A DNA stretch of 64,000 nt from Cunninghamia lanceolata (taxonomy: Eukaryota > Streptophyta > Pinopsida > Cupressales > Cupressaceae), in NCBI GenBank assembly GCA_027924645.1, contig BSBN01000293.1, forward strand, positions 10,897,521 through 10,961,520. Reading direction: 5' to 3'. Positions 55,290-64,000 of the stretch are shown one piece after another; within the stretch, counting starts at the first letter, position 1, and each line of letters opens with the position of its first letter. The notes under the pieces are model-generated. The model saw nothing but the letters and a program-made list of their open reading frames with translations. It was not told the origin of the DNA and made no database searches. The translations under genes were made by a program, and so were the position numbers.

Positions 55290-56340
55290 ATCCACCAATC
55301 ATTGATCTATACTTTGTCTGATCTGCCTTTGGGAGTCATCATCTTTGCTCAACTTACATCCGGTTGCCATGGGAGTGTCATTGGTTTTGATCTTCCATAC
55401 CATATTTTCTTAACAATTCTTTCACTTATTTGGTCTGAGAAATGAAGATTCCTTTCTTTGTTTGAGTAATTTGCAGACCCAAAAAGAATTCATTTCACCA
55501 AGCATAGACATTTCAAACTCACATTTCATCTGATTTGCAAAAGTTTTGCACATACTATCTCTTCCTCCAAAAATGATGTCATCTACAAACACTTCAACAA
55601 TCAAAATGTTTTCATGATCAATTTTGAAATATAAGTTACTGTCAGCAGTACCTTTGTTGAATCCAATCTGCACAAGATGCTTATCCAACCTTTCATACCA
55701 TGCTCTTGGGGTTTGCTTTAGTCCATACAATGCTTTCTTCAACTTGCAGACCATATCATCATTATCAGACAATTGAAATCCATCCAGTTGTTCAATGTAA
55801 ACTTCTTCTTCCAGATCACCATTAGGAAAGTAGACTTGACATCCATCTGATATACCATTGAAGTCTTTGAAGGCAGCAAATGCAAGAAATAATCTGACTG
55901 CTTCAATTCTTGCTATCGGAGCAAAGGTCTCTCAAAGTCAATCCTTCTATTTGAGAGTAGCCTTTGCAGACCAATCTAGCTTTGTTTCTGATAACTTCAC
56001 CTAGCTTCATTCAGTTTGTTTCGGAAGACCCATTTGGTTCCAATCACTTCCTGTCTCTAGGTCTGGGGAACAAGATCCCAAGTATGATTTTTCTCAATTT
56101 GCATTAATTCATCTTTCATTGCTTTAGTCCAGTTTTCATCATTGCAGGCTTCATTTACTGTTTTAGGTTCAATCTTTGAAATCAGACAACATTCATCCTG
56201 ATTTTGAGCAACATTCCTTCTAGTTTGCACACCTTTGTTTCTGTCACCTATGATCTGATCTTCTGAGTGGTTCTGTCTTACATACTTGAATTTTGGGAAT
56301 ATCCTGCACTGTTGCTTCTTGATCAGGTTCATTCTGACCT
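55290..56340 (-). pseudogene. Copia G reverse transcriptase
   Basis: Minus strand: EPKTVNEACNDENWTKAMKD, IEKNHTWDLVP, then after shifts [20 protein letters not shown], the catalytic VEVFVDDIIFGG (about 55570-55600), CEFEMSMLGEMN, and QRKESSFLRPNK after another shift. Breaks are mostly single-base. Confidence 0.88.
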
Positions 56341-57300
56341 ATTTCTTCTTCCTGATTTACTGGATCAAGTTGATTCTGACTTACCGGAGGGGATTGAGTC
56401 CTTGAACCTGAACACTATCTTGATCATCTTCATCAAACTCATAAAATCTTGAAGGCTTCTGAATTCCTCATCAACTTTCACATTGGTGCTTTCTATCATC
56501 TTCCTCAATCTCTTATTGTAACACCGGTATGCTTTGCTTGAGTGGAGTAGCCCAAGAAAATTCCTTCATCACTTCTAGCATCAAACTTCCTAGATCTTCA
56601 TCTCTTTTAATATAACACTTGCTACCAAATACTCTGAAATATTTCACAGTAGGAGTGATGCCAAACCAGAGTTCATAGGGGGTCTTACCGGTGTTGTTTC
56701 TGATTTGAACTCGATTGAGAGTGTAGACTGCAGTGCTGAAGCTTCTTTCAAAAACATCTGAGGAACATTTGCTTCCAACATCATTGTCCTGGCAGCTTCC
56801 TGGATGGTCCGGTTCTTTCTTTCAACTACTCCATTCTGCTGTGGAGTCCTAGGAGCAGACAATTGTCTCCTTATACCCTGCTTCTCACAAAGTCAATGAC
56901 TCACCAGATGTAAATTCACCACCTCTATCAGACCTTAGACACTTTAGTTTCAATCCGGTTTGATTCTCTACCATAGCTTTGAAGATTTTGAACTTCTCAA
57001 ATGCTTCTGATTTTTCTTTTAGAAAGGTAACCCACATCATCCGGGAATGGTCATCAATAACAACATGAAATATCTATCACCTTGCAGACTCTTGATTCTT
57101 GTCGGACCACAGAGATCAGTATGTACTAATTCCAACAGTCCGGTAGAAGACTGATCTTTGCTTTTGAAAGAGACTCTGCTTTGTTTACCTAGCTGACATT
57201 CTTTGCACCAAACTATTTGTAGGTTTCATCAATTTTGGAAGATCTCTTACAGCCTGAGTATTGCTTATCTTGATGATGTTATCAAAATTTACATGACACA
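56341..57300 (-). pseudogene. Copia G integrase
   Basis: Minus strand: the zinc-finger end and KECQLGKQSRVSF, LVHTDLCGP (Asp), MMWVTFLKEKSEAFEKF, CLRSDRGGEFTS (Asp), SAPRTPQQNGVVERKNRTIQ (Glu), EAARTMMLEANVPQMFLKEA and later NSGLASLLL. All three catalytic acids are preserved, unlike A, B and E. Confidence 0.88.
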
Positions 57301-57947
57301 TTCTTCTATGCCATAACCAACTCTGATCAATTTGAACAAACAAACAACTTTTATTGAACCAACCAGATGAAAGATATTACCTTTTGACTGAGTACTGGAT
57401 GCAATTTCAGTTCTGGAGCTTGTAAAGATTCTGCATTTTCCATTCTTAAACCGAAGATCATAGCCTTTGTCTACTAACTGACAACACTGAGAAGATTGTG
57501 CTTCAATCCTTCAACATATAGTACATTACCTGTTTTGCTCTTTCCATCAAAGAAATAGTTCCCCTGCCTCTGATTCTGCCAGCAGAATTGTCACCAAACT
57601 TTACCATTCCTCCTTCATACCTTCCAAATTCAAGAACTTATTCCTTGTCACCAGTCATATGGTGAGAACATCCACTGTCAATACCCAATCATCCTTTTCT
57701 TCCACTTGAGCAGCCAAAGCTTTTTCAACAACTTTGTGATTGACAGATTCAGAGAGTATTGAATCTTCTTCTTGATGGCAATAAACACCCACTCATTTCC
57801 GGATTTGCCTCCTAGTTCTGATTCATCATCTGTTACTCCTTCATTGTCATCTTCTTCATGAACATAATAGCAATTCTTTTGAAACCTTTCGTCTGTTAGT
57901 ATTAGACCTTGCAGATATTTCCAGACATCTTGAAGCAAAATGACCAT
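57301..57947 (-). pseudogene. Copia G protease and pre-integrase segment
   Basis: Minus strand: LILTDERFQKNCYYVHEEDD, DESELGGKSGNEWVFIAIKK, then, shifted, the DSGCSHHMTGD protease site (about 57650-57680), GNSAGRIRGRG-type sequence and LYVEGLKHNLLSV. A run of one-base shifts is present. Confidence 0.8.
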
Positions 57948-58776
57948 CTTATTGCAGGTGAAACACTTAAAGGGTAGTTTTCCTTCATACTTACCAGATC
58001 CTCTTGGCAGTCTCTTTGCAATGAGGGCTCAAGTTGAGCTGTTTCTGCTTCTTCTTCTCCATGTCTCTTCTTGCTTGATCATACCATGACATCTTCCTTG
58101 ATGAGTTTTCTCCTGGATCAAATCTCTGTTTGCCTTTCACATAGGTACTAGCTTTGAAAGAAGATACAGTCTTGGGAGGATCATCTCCAACACTCGGTCA
58201 TTTCAAATGCAGCTAGTTTGCCAACCAGTTGTTCTCTTGTGACAGTTGTGTGGGCTCTGAATTCATCAATGGCAGGCAACCTAGATTTTGTAGGCAGCAG
58301 GAAGGATCTTAGGATTTTGCAGACAATCTCATTTTCATCTAGAGTTTCACCAGCATTTCTAATTCCACATACCAGCTCATCACTCTTGGCATAAAGGTAG
58401 TGATGTTTTCATCATCTCTCATCTTCAATCTTTCAATTTCCCTTTCAGACTTTGCAACCTTGCACTTTTGACAAACTCATCTCCTTCATACAGAAGTTCT
58501 AGTTTAGTCAGGATCTCATATGTAGTGGTAGGTCAATAACATTTGAGAGATCTGAATCATTCAATGCGCTTAGTAGGGCTTCTTTGGTCCACAGATTATT
58601 TTCAGCATCTGTGATTTCATTCAGAGTTGTCGGACCACCTTGTGAGGTACATATGGTTTTGAGACCATAGCCAAGTATGCTTTTCCCATACATTCCAAGT
58701 GACACTTCATGCGACCTTTCCAGAGAGTGAAGTTGGTTCCATCGAACTTCGGACTATCCTTCTTGTATGACGACAT
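57948..58776 (-). pseudogene. Copia G gag (broken)
   Basis: The start ATG is at 58774-58776 (MSSYKKD), 44 bp inside the primer site. Segments: SLGMYGKSILGYGLKTICTS, EALLSALNDSDLSNVIDL, SLIT-like helices in shifted frames, and the zinc-knuckle start KLPFKCFTCNKM near 57960, where a shift destroys the second half of the CCHC. Confidence 0.8.
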
Positions 58777-58819
58777 CCTGGATCTCCTCAAGCGGTTAAG
58801 CTCCTTTCAGAGGAACTTG

Positions 58820-58831
58820 GCTCTGATACCA
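58820..58831 (-). other. Primer-binding site of copia G
   Basis: Minus strand TGGTATCAGAGC, exact initiator-Met tRNA complement, two bases from the LTR end. Confidence 0.92.
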
Positions 58832-58833
58832 AT

Positions 58834-60126
58834 TGTTGGATTTAAGGCATACAACTGAGAGGGGGGGTGAATCAGTTGTATAAAACCTTCTTGTTCTTTC
58901 AAACACTTGATTCTTCATTGTTAGTTAACAGCATATCAATTAATCATCCATGAAAGCATAATACATAACACAAGAGCAGATAAACATCAACACATTGAAC
59001 ACCAAGATTTTGATGTGGGAAAACCGGGTTAAGGGAAAAAACCACGGGGGTGATTAACCAAGGATTATTCTCTGTTAGAAGAATAGAAAAAGAATGGCAC
59101 TTGCCAATTAGGGCTCACTGCCCGAGCACACTGCTCACAAAAGAGGCCCACTGCCTACAAGGAGGCACACTGTCTACAAAGTGATAAGAATCACAATCTT
59201 GAACTAGAGAATGACATCTCTACCATGTCCGGATCAGTTCCATTTAAGCCCAAAAACCTCTGCTCTGCCTTTTGCACTTCTCTTCGCTATGCCACACTCA
59301 TCCACACAATCCACACTTCAAAATGAACTCACAAACCGTTATTTATACAAGACATCGACTTAGGAACAAACATCTAAGTCGGCAAACAACCATAAGAGTA
59401 TCCGCAAGATGAATAACACATCCGGTCGGCCACCACAAGAACATTCGCAGATGAACAACTCATCCGGTCGGCTAAACAGAGCATAGAACTTCATCCGGAA
59501 GAATATCTTCAATTCCGGGCTCTACTATCAATGCGGACCAACAACACAACCTCAACATGATCCAAGAACCTTCACAAGCCTGCCTGAATGACCAGGTACA
59601 TCCGCACTTTCATTCCTTACTGGAATCTCTTATCCTCCTTATCCAGAACTTCAAGAACACTGTCTGTCGCCACTGTCATAATGCAAGAGGTACTTCCGGA
59701 CCTCCAAATCATACACAACTCGAGATGGCACATCACAAGGACATCTCAAAGACTCCTTCCAATCCACAGATTAGGGATTATACAGTTCCGGACCTCACCA
59801 GACCTTTTTGTGATCCTCTGTCACCTCTGAATACTTGCCGGAACCAGTTCTACACCGACAGCCACAACTCTTCAGATCTTCATGCGGACCTCTAAAATCT
59901 TAACTGAAGCATCTCAAGACTCATATCTACAAACCCTTTAATCCGTATCCTCCGGTTCGCATCCTATACAGTACATTGCCTTCTTCTCATCACTGTTCTT
60001 TACTGTTCCTGACTGAGGCTAATTTTCTCAATATCCTCAGCACACTGCTCATTGAATCCTTCTTGTCAAAGCAATATGAGTATGTTGACATCAATGACAA
60101 CACTGGCTTACCTCATACTTGCAACA
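58834..60126 (-). repeat. 5' LTR of copia G
   Basis: 1293 bp, TGTTG...CAACA, with TATAAATA (minus strand) at 59340-59347 and a CATCAATGACAA dyad close to its outer end (about 60089). Confidence 0.93.
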
Positions 60127-60131
60127 AATTT

Positions 60132-60603
60132 TCATGTGATGTGAACTAATGATGCTGAGAGACCCTGGTTGTAAGCCCTTCACTATGTGTTTTTTCCCAT
60201 TGTCTGAAAACTACATCCAAAGTTTAGAAAAATCCCATAAGATGGGTCCAAGTGTGCATAACCATTGAGCTCCCAAAACCACATCACATCCACCTAAGGG
60301 CAAGACAAACATGTCGGAGTGCAGGTTATATCTCCAATAGAGATACGCACATTATGACACTTCCCTTTGCAAGGTAATGTGCCCCCATTGGCAATCATGA
60401 CTTCAAAGCTGGAGCAAGGATGGACAAAACAATCAGCCTATTTGGTGATCTGAGGGTCAATGAAGTTATGAGTGCTACTAGACTCAATGAGTATTCTAAG
60501 AGGGAGCTTCTTGAAGTAACCCTTGACCTGCATGGTTTGTTAGGTGGTGACTCCTACTAAAGCATGGAAAGAGATCTCTGGGTGGTCTTCCTGAGAAGTA
60601 GGG
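60132..60603 (-). pseudogene. Chromovirus F protease region
   Basis: Minus strand, broken frames: LIESSSTHNFIDPQITK (normally DSG/DSGST; Asp is Glu here), MIANGGTLPCKGKCHNV and, just before G, DNGKKHIVKGLQPGSLS-like sequence. It joins the RT part at 53026 after removal of G and one target copy. Confidence 0.75.
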
Positions 60604-61514
60604 TCAACAGGCGGCTACTAAGTTTTGACCTAGATAATCTACTGTATCCTGAGCATCTTCATAAACTTTAGTTACAAGCAGAGAATCCACATCCAAGAGA
60701 TAGAGCTTTTTCTCAACACATCTATGTCCCTGAGTGAATTTCTCATCACAACTATAACAAAGCCCTTTTTCTCTACGTGCCCGCATCTCTGCTTCAGTCA
60801 GATGCTTGATAGGAGTTGTTCTAGGAGCTGGCGTGATTGGAAGTCTTTGGGAAACCATATTTCTGAATGGAACAAATTGGATTTAGAGTGTTGTTGAGCT
60901 ATGATCTTGTCCTCTGCCAACTTAGCCAACCCTAAGGCTTCCATCATTGTGTTGGGATGGAACATTTAACCTCAGATTAGATTGCATCCTTCAGACCACT
61001 GACAAAACAACTCCTAAATAATTCATCAGACAATCCCTCTGTGTGATTGGCCAATTTCTCAAATTCTATCTGATATTCTCTCACAGTGCCAGTTTGGTGA
61101 AGTTTAGTGAGTGCTCCTATGAAGTCATCAAAAGCACTAGGGCCAAATCATTGCAAAATGAGTTTGCAAAAATCTGTCCATTTTGGCTCTTCATGAGCCT
61201 TGATGTACCACGGAACCATTGAAGGGCTTCATGTTCGAAATGAAAGGATGCAAGTGGGACTTTGTGACATCAAAAGTATATGCAGACTAAAATATTGTTC
61301 TGCTGGGTATATCCTTCTAGTCGGATCATCACCATTGAAGCGAGGAAAATCAAGCTTCGGCCCATGAAAATTACTAGAAGAAGAGAAACCTAATGTCTGT
61401 AGAAGACTTTGGTTGCTGTCTATTGTTCATGGCTGAATGTTGGAGATTGAGTCTGAGAATTTTTTCATCTAGATCTTGGAGTTTGGTCTTGAGGGCTGCA
61501 AGTTCATCCTCCAT
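60604..61514 (-). pseudogene. Chromovirus F gag (broken)
   Basis: The start ATG at 61512-61514 gives MEDELAALKTKLQDLDEKIL (coiled coil). After shifts: KLDFPRFNGDDPTRRIYPAE, EALQWFRG, LTKLHQTGTVREYQIEFEKL, GLSDELFRSCFVSGLKDAI and the zinc knuckle LCYSCDEKFTQGHRC (about 60735-60780). This is the standard chromovirus capsid-nucleocapsid order. Confidence 0.88.
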
Positions 61515-62476
61515 GTTTTTTGCTTCTGTGTGGGTGACAACCAATAGCCAGGATATTTTTTTTTTTTTGGGAATGGGTAGAAAAACAAAAATAGAACTTT
61601 TTTAGTAAGGAGAAAATTTGGATTTGATGAAAAACTTTGATGGGTATTGGGTTCTGACTAAGTTTTGGACATTTTTTTGAGGGATAGGGAAGAAGAAAAT
61701 GGGATTTTAGAAGTAGGGTGAAAGAATGGGACAATTTGTCCAAGAGGGACAAAGGAGTAGAAAGAGGAAATGAACATTGTGGCAAAATTTGAAGGCTATT
61801 GGGTGAGAATTGAAGAAGTTAGGGCAAACCTAGAAATAGACAAATGTGGGATTTCTAGCTTTGATAAGTGGAATTTAGGATAGGGTCCTCAAGGAAGGAG
61901 ATATGTAGAATGGAATTTCAGGGATTCTAGTGAATTTTAAGAGGAAATATAGTGGTTTTTTTTTTGGAAATGATCTACAATGGCTCTGGACGGATTCAAT
62001 ATGTGATTTCCCAGCTATCAATAGATATGGGCCCTAGGTATGTTCAGCTTCCTAAAGGCTCAGGGGATTCACTCGGCTACCAATGTTGTCTAATGATTTG
62101 CATATTGGGGTAGTACCCCTCACTCCATGGCTTAGGTAAAACTGATAACTGCCTTTGCCACAAATGACAACTCTTAGTTTACCTCACGGATGGGAACTAG
62201 TCAATTAGGTAGGGGTCGTTGCCCTTTTCCTTGGCAGGTCCTCTCAATGGGCCAGCTACTTTGGGGTTCCTGTGGTACTCCTCACAATGAGTTTTAGTGC
62301 TATGCCCAGGCACTTCCCATAGTTAAGTGGATAGGGATTATTCCCTAATCCAAGCCTGCAATTAAAATGACAATATAGATGCAAAAAAAAAGAACTACTA
62401 CAATAATCACAGCACCTGGAGGCCACTGTGGAATTTTTTTTTGGCAAAAATTCCACCTAGTGAGCCAAGAAAGTGC
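61515..62476 (-). other. Chromovirus F 5' leader
   Basis: About 960 bp between the primer site and gag with no convincing gene; short frames here look random. Low-complexity T runs are present at 61556 and 61957. Confidence 0.6.
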
Positions 62477-62488
62477 CCTGATACTAGA
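62477..62488 (-). other. Primer-binding site of chromovirus F
   Basis: The minus strand reads TCTAGTATCAGGGC across 62475-62488, a two-mismatch match to the initiator-Met complement TGGTATCAGAGC, directly after the LTR. Confidence 0.7.
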
Positions 62489-62807
62489 TGAGAGGAACCT
62501 CTTACAAAAATATAATAAAAATTACACAAAAAATAGAAATATATAAATAGCAGGAACACAGAAGGAATTTATTGATCACAGGCCGCTTGAAGGGGGCAAC
62601 CTCCTTTGAGCAAGCTTAATACAATAAATTCATGGATGCCTTCATTGGCCTCAACACGTACTTATATACTAAGTCTAATCTAAAACAACTATTACTCTCA
62701 TGAATGTGGATAATACAATATACTCATGGGATGACTTACAAAGCATATGTGTTCAACAACAATATACTAACAAGGTAAAGAGAAGGGTTAAACATGGGTT
62801 CCTAACA
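62489..62807 (-). repeat. 5' LTR of chromovirus F
   Basis: 319 bp, same length as the left copy. Minus strand TGTTAGGAACCC...GGTTCCTCTCA. AGTATATAAG (62661-62670, minus) is the candidate TATA element. Followed by GTTAC. Confidence 0.93.
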
Positions 62808-64000
62808 GTTACAGTGAAGTGCAATATAGACAGTGAGTTGTATGCTGAAGAACAGTCTAATAGATTACTCTGCATTTCTCGCTGGTTGAATATCTTGGTC
62901 TATAGATTGGAAGTTATTTAAAGGAATGCCTGAAGATTCTAAATCTTGAGTTTGAGCTCTGTGTGAAAAATTAAGAGAGTTTGCATTCACCAGAGTAAAC
63001 CTTCTTTCTCTGATTATTCTTTGGTGACAAGGGAGAAAGTATTTTGCTCTGCGGTTCTAGATGGAAGTCTGGGATGATGATAAGTGCCTACAAATGTAGT
63101 GGGTTCATGTCTTGGTGGTCCACAAGCTATCTTTCCTTTATGTCAGTTGAAGACAGTGAAGTTCATGTGTTCCGGTGAGAAGATTCCTATGGCTAAAGTG
63201 GTTAAGGTTCATGCGGTTGCTCTTGATGATCATAACGTGCTTGTGGATGTCTCCTATTAATGTTCCTATCTTGACATTGGTCCACATTAAGGAATTGAGA
63301 TCGGTTTGAAGATTGTTCCTAGATAGTGTAACTAGTTTAGCCAACTTGGTTAACTCTAGTTATTGTGGAGATTCCTTGAAGATTGTGGAAGCATGTTGTG
63401 CATGGAAGATCATGTTTGAGTCCCAGCTAAAGCGTGGTGTGATCCGCATACATCTTTACTTCATTTCCTTTGCATAATGTTGTATAGGTTAGGACCTATT
63501 TGTAAATGTTTGTAATTCTGACTTGGAGATTGTTCCAATGGTTGATGATTGTAATGCAACCTTGATGATCATTCCAAGGTTGATGAAGTGTATAAATACT
63601 TGTAATTGAGTCGTGGAAAAGGTGTCCTTAAGAGAGAATGGGAAAATAAGGAAAAAGGGCAAGGAGATAAGGCAGAGCAGAGTAGAGGACCGATTGTACT
63701 TCAATGTTTTAATCTCAGACATGAAGAAGATGGTGATTGTGGCAGTGAGCCACCAGTAGCATTAACAACCCTTATGGTAATCTTTCTAGGTTTAGGGTTG
63801 AGGCAGGTGAGCCTACTAGATCTAGCTGTACTTCATGGTAGTGAGCAGTATGTTCTAGGCCCATGGAGTTACTAAGCTTGACTTCATTTTTCAAAGATTG
63901 CAATATATTTTGACAGCTAATCCTCTCTGTGATTTTTCCCACTTTGGGTTTTCACGTAAAAATCTAGTGTCTCTTGTGTATAATGTTGCATCTGTGTTTG
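62808..64000 (+). repeat. 3' LTR of copia E, second segment (cut by window end)
   Basis: It resumes E's LTR at GTTACAGTGAAGTGCAATAT and is collinear with about 43912-45162 of the 5' LTR, including TATAAATA at 63591-63598. The C-rich block and CAACA terminus lie beyond 64000. Confidence 0.92.

Larger units (their letters stand above)
53027..60126 (-). mobile_element. Ty1/copia element G, minus strand, both LTRs present
   Basis: 7.1 kb; LTRs of 1292 and 1293 bp, TGTTG...CAACA. Near-identical flanks GATTT (53022-53026) and AATTT (60127-60131) are the target duplication in F's pol, between protease and RT. Primer site, gag, protease, integrase, RT, RNase H and polypurine tract are all present in order on the minus strand. 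It has the best-kept catalytic residues of the copia set but many one-base frameshifts. Confidence 0.93.
49797..62807 (-). mobile_element. Ty3/gypsy chromovirus F, minus strand, interrupted by copia G
   Basis: Two 319-bp LTRs flanked by GTTAC on both sides (49792-49796, 62808-62812). On the minus strand: 5' LTR, initiator-Met-like primer site, gag, protease, [G], RT, RNase H, integrase, chromodomain, polypurine tract, 3' LTR. Without G it is about 5.9 kb, normal for a chromovirus. Coding sequence has many stops and shifts. Confidence 0.93.
43760..64000 (+). mobile_element. Ty1/copia element E, 3' LTR split by element F and cut by the window end
   Basis: Complete 5' LTR (1540 bp), primer-binding site, broken gag-pol, repeated purine tracts and a 3' LTR that starts at 49641, is split by F at 49796, and resumes at 62808. 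The 3' LTR is still incomplete at 64000; by comparison with the 5' LTR about 130-140 bp remain. CACAT (43755-43759) is the expected left target duplication. By eye the first 155 bp of the two LTRs differ at about nine sites. Confidence 0.92.

Noticed and set aside
61504..61785. Minus-strand frame upstream of chromovirus F gag
   Set aside because: It overlaps the gag start and has leucine/serine-rich leader-like composition with no domain; treated as noncoding leader.

Overview
The window is a dense nest of plant retrotransposons. I see no intact host gene, no tRNA or rRNA gene and no CRISPR array. The organism is most likely a seed plant with a very large, repeat-swollen genome. A gymnosperm such as a conifer is my guess from the element mix, long LTRs and strong CpG depletion, but nothing here proves it. 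Coding capacity is almost entirely Ty3/gypsy, Ty1/copia and LINE polyproteins, and most copies carry stops and frameshifts.

Left part (1-13857): A young Ty3/gypsy element 'X' runs off the left edge. It has an uninterrupted pol (RT, RNase H, integrase) and, 1.4 kb downstream, a second intact ORF of about 994 codons that I do not recognise. The gap between them holds a striking array of ATCGG/CCGAT pentamers. X appears to have landed in the RT region of minus-strand copia element 'A' (8415-13159). A sits in a minus-strand copia-type LTR fragment 'H' (13160-13857), which itself breaks plus-strand copia element 'B'.

Middle part (13858-35250): B is split by a 16.4 kb LTR element 'C' (15308-31710, target duplication ATAGG). 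C is split by a 10.9 kb LTR element 'D' (17547-28427, target duplication CCACC). D is split by a solo LTR (22294-23136, target duplication CACCC). C and D lack any pol gene, share the LTR terminus TATACA and share the primer-binding sequence TTTTGGTGAAC, so they look like related non-autonomous elements. B resumes at 31711 with the rest of RT and RNase H and ends in an LTR at 35250.

Right part (35251-64000): A decayed LINE (35251-40780) has DUF4283-type ORF1, endonuclease, RT and zinc-finger remains, and B's LTR abuts its ORF1. A decayed coding stretch of unknown origin (40785-43759) carries its own probable solo LTR. Plus-strand copia element 'E' (43760 to beyond the right edge) is inserted into that stretch. 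E's 3' LTR is split by a minus-strand chromovirus 'F' (49797-62807, target duplication GTTAC), and F's pol is split by a nearly complete minus-strand copia 'G' (53027-60126).

Relative ages follow from the nesting: X is younger than A, which is younger than H, then B, then the LINE. The solo LTR is younger than D, then C, then B. G is younger than F, then E. The features most worth follow-up are the pentamer array and unknown ORF of X, a stem-loop that brackets the polypurine tract in copia elements E, G and B, and the hairpin-rich leader and pol-less architecture of C and D.
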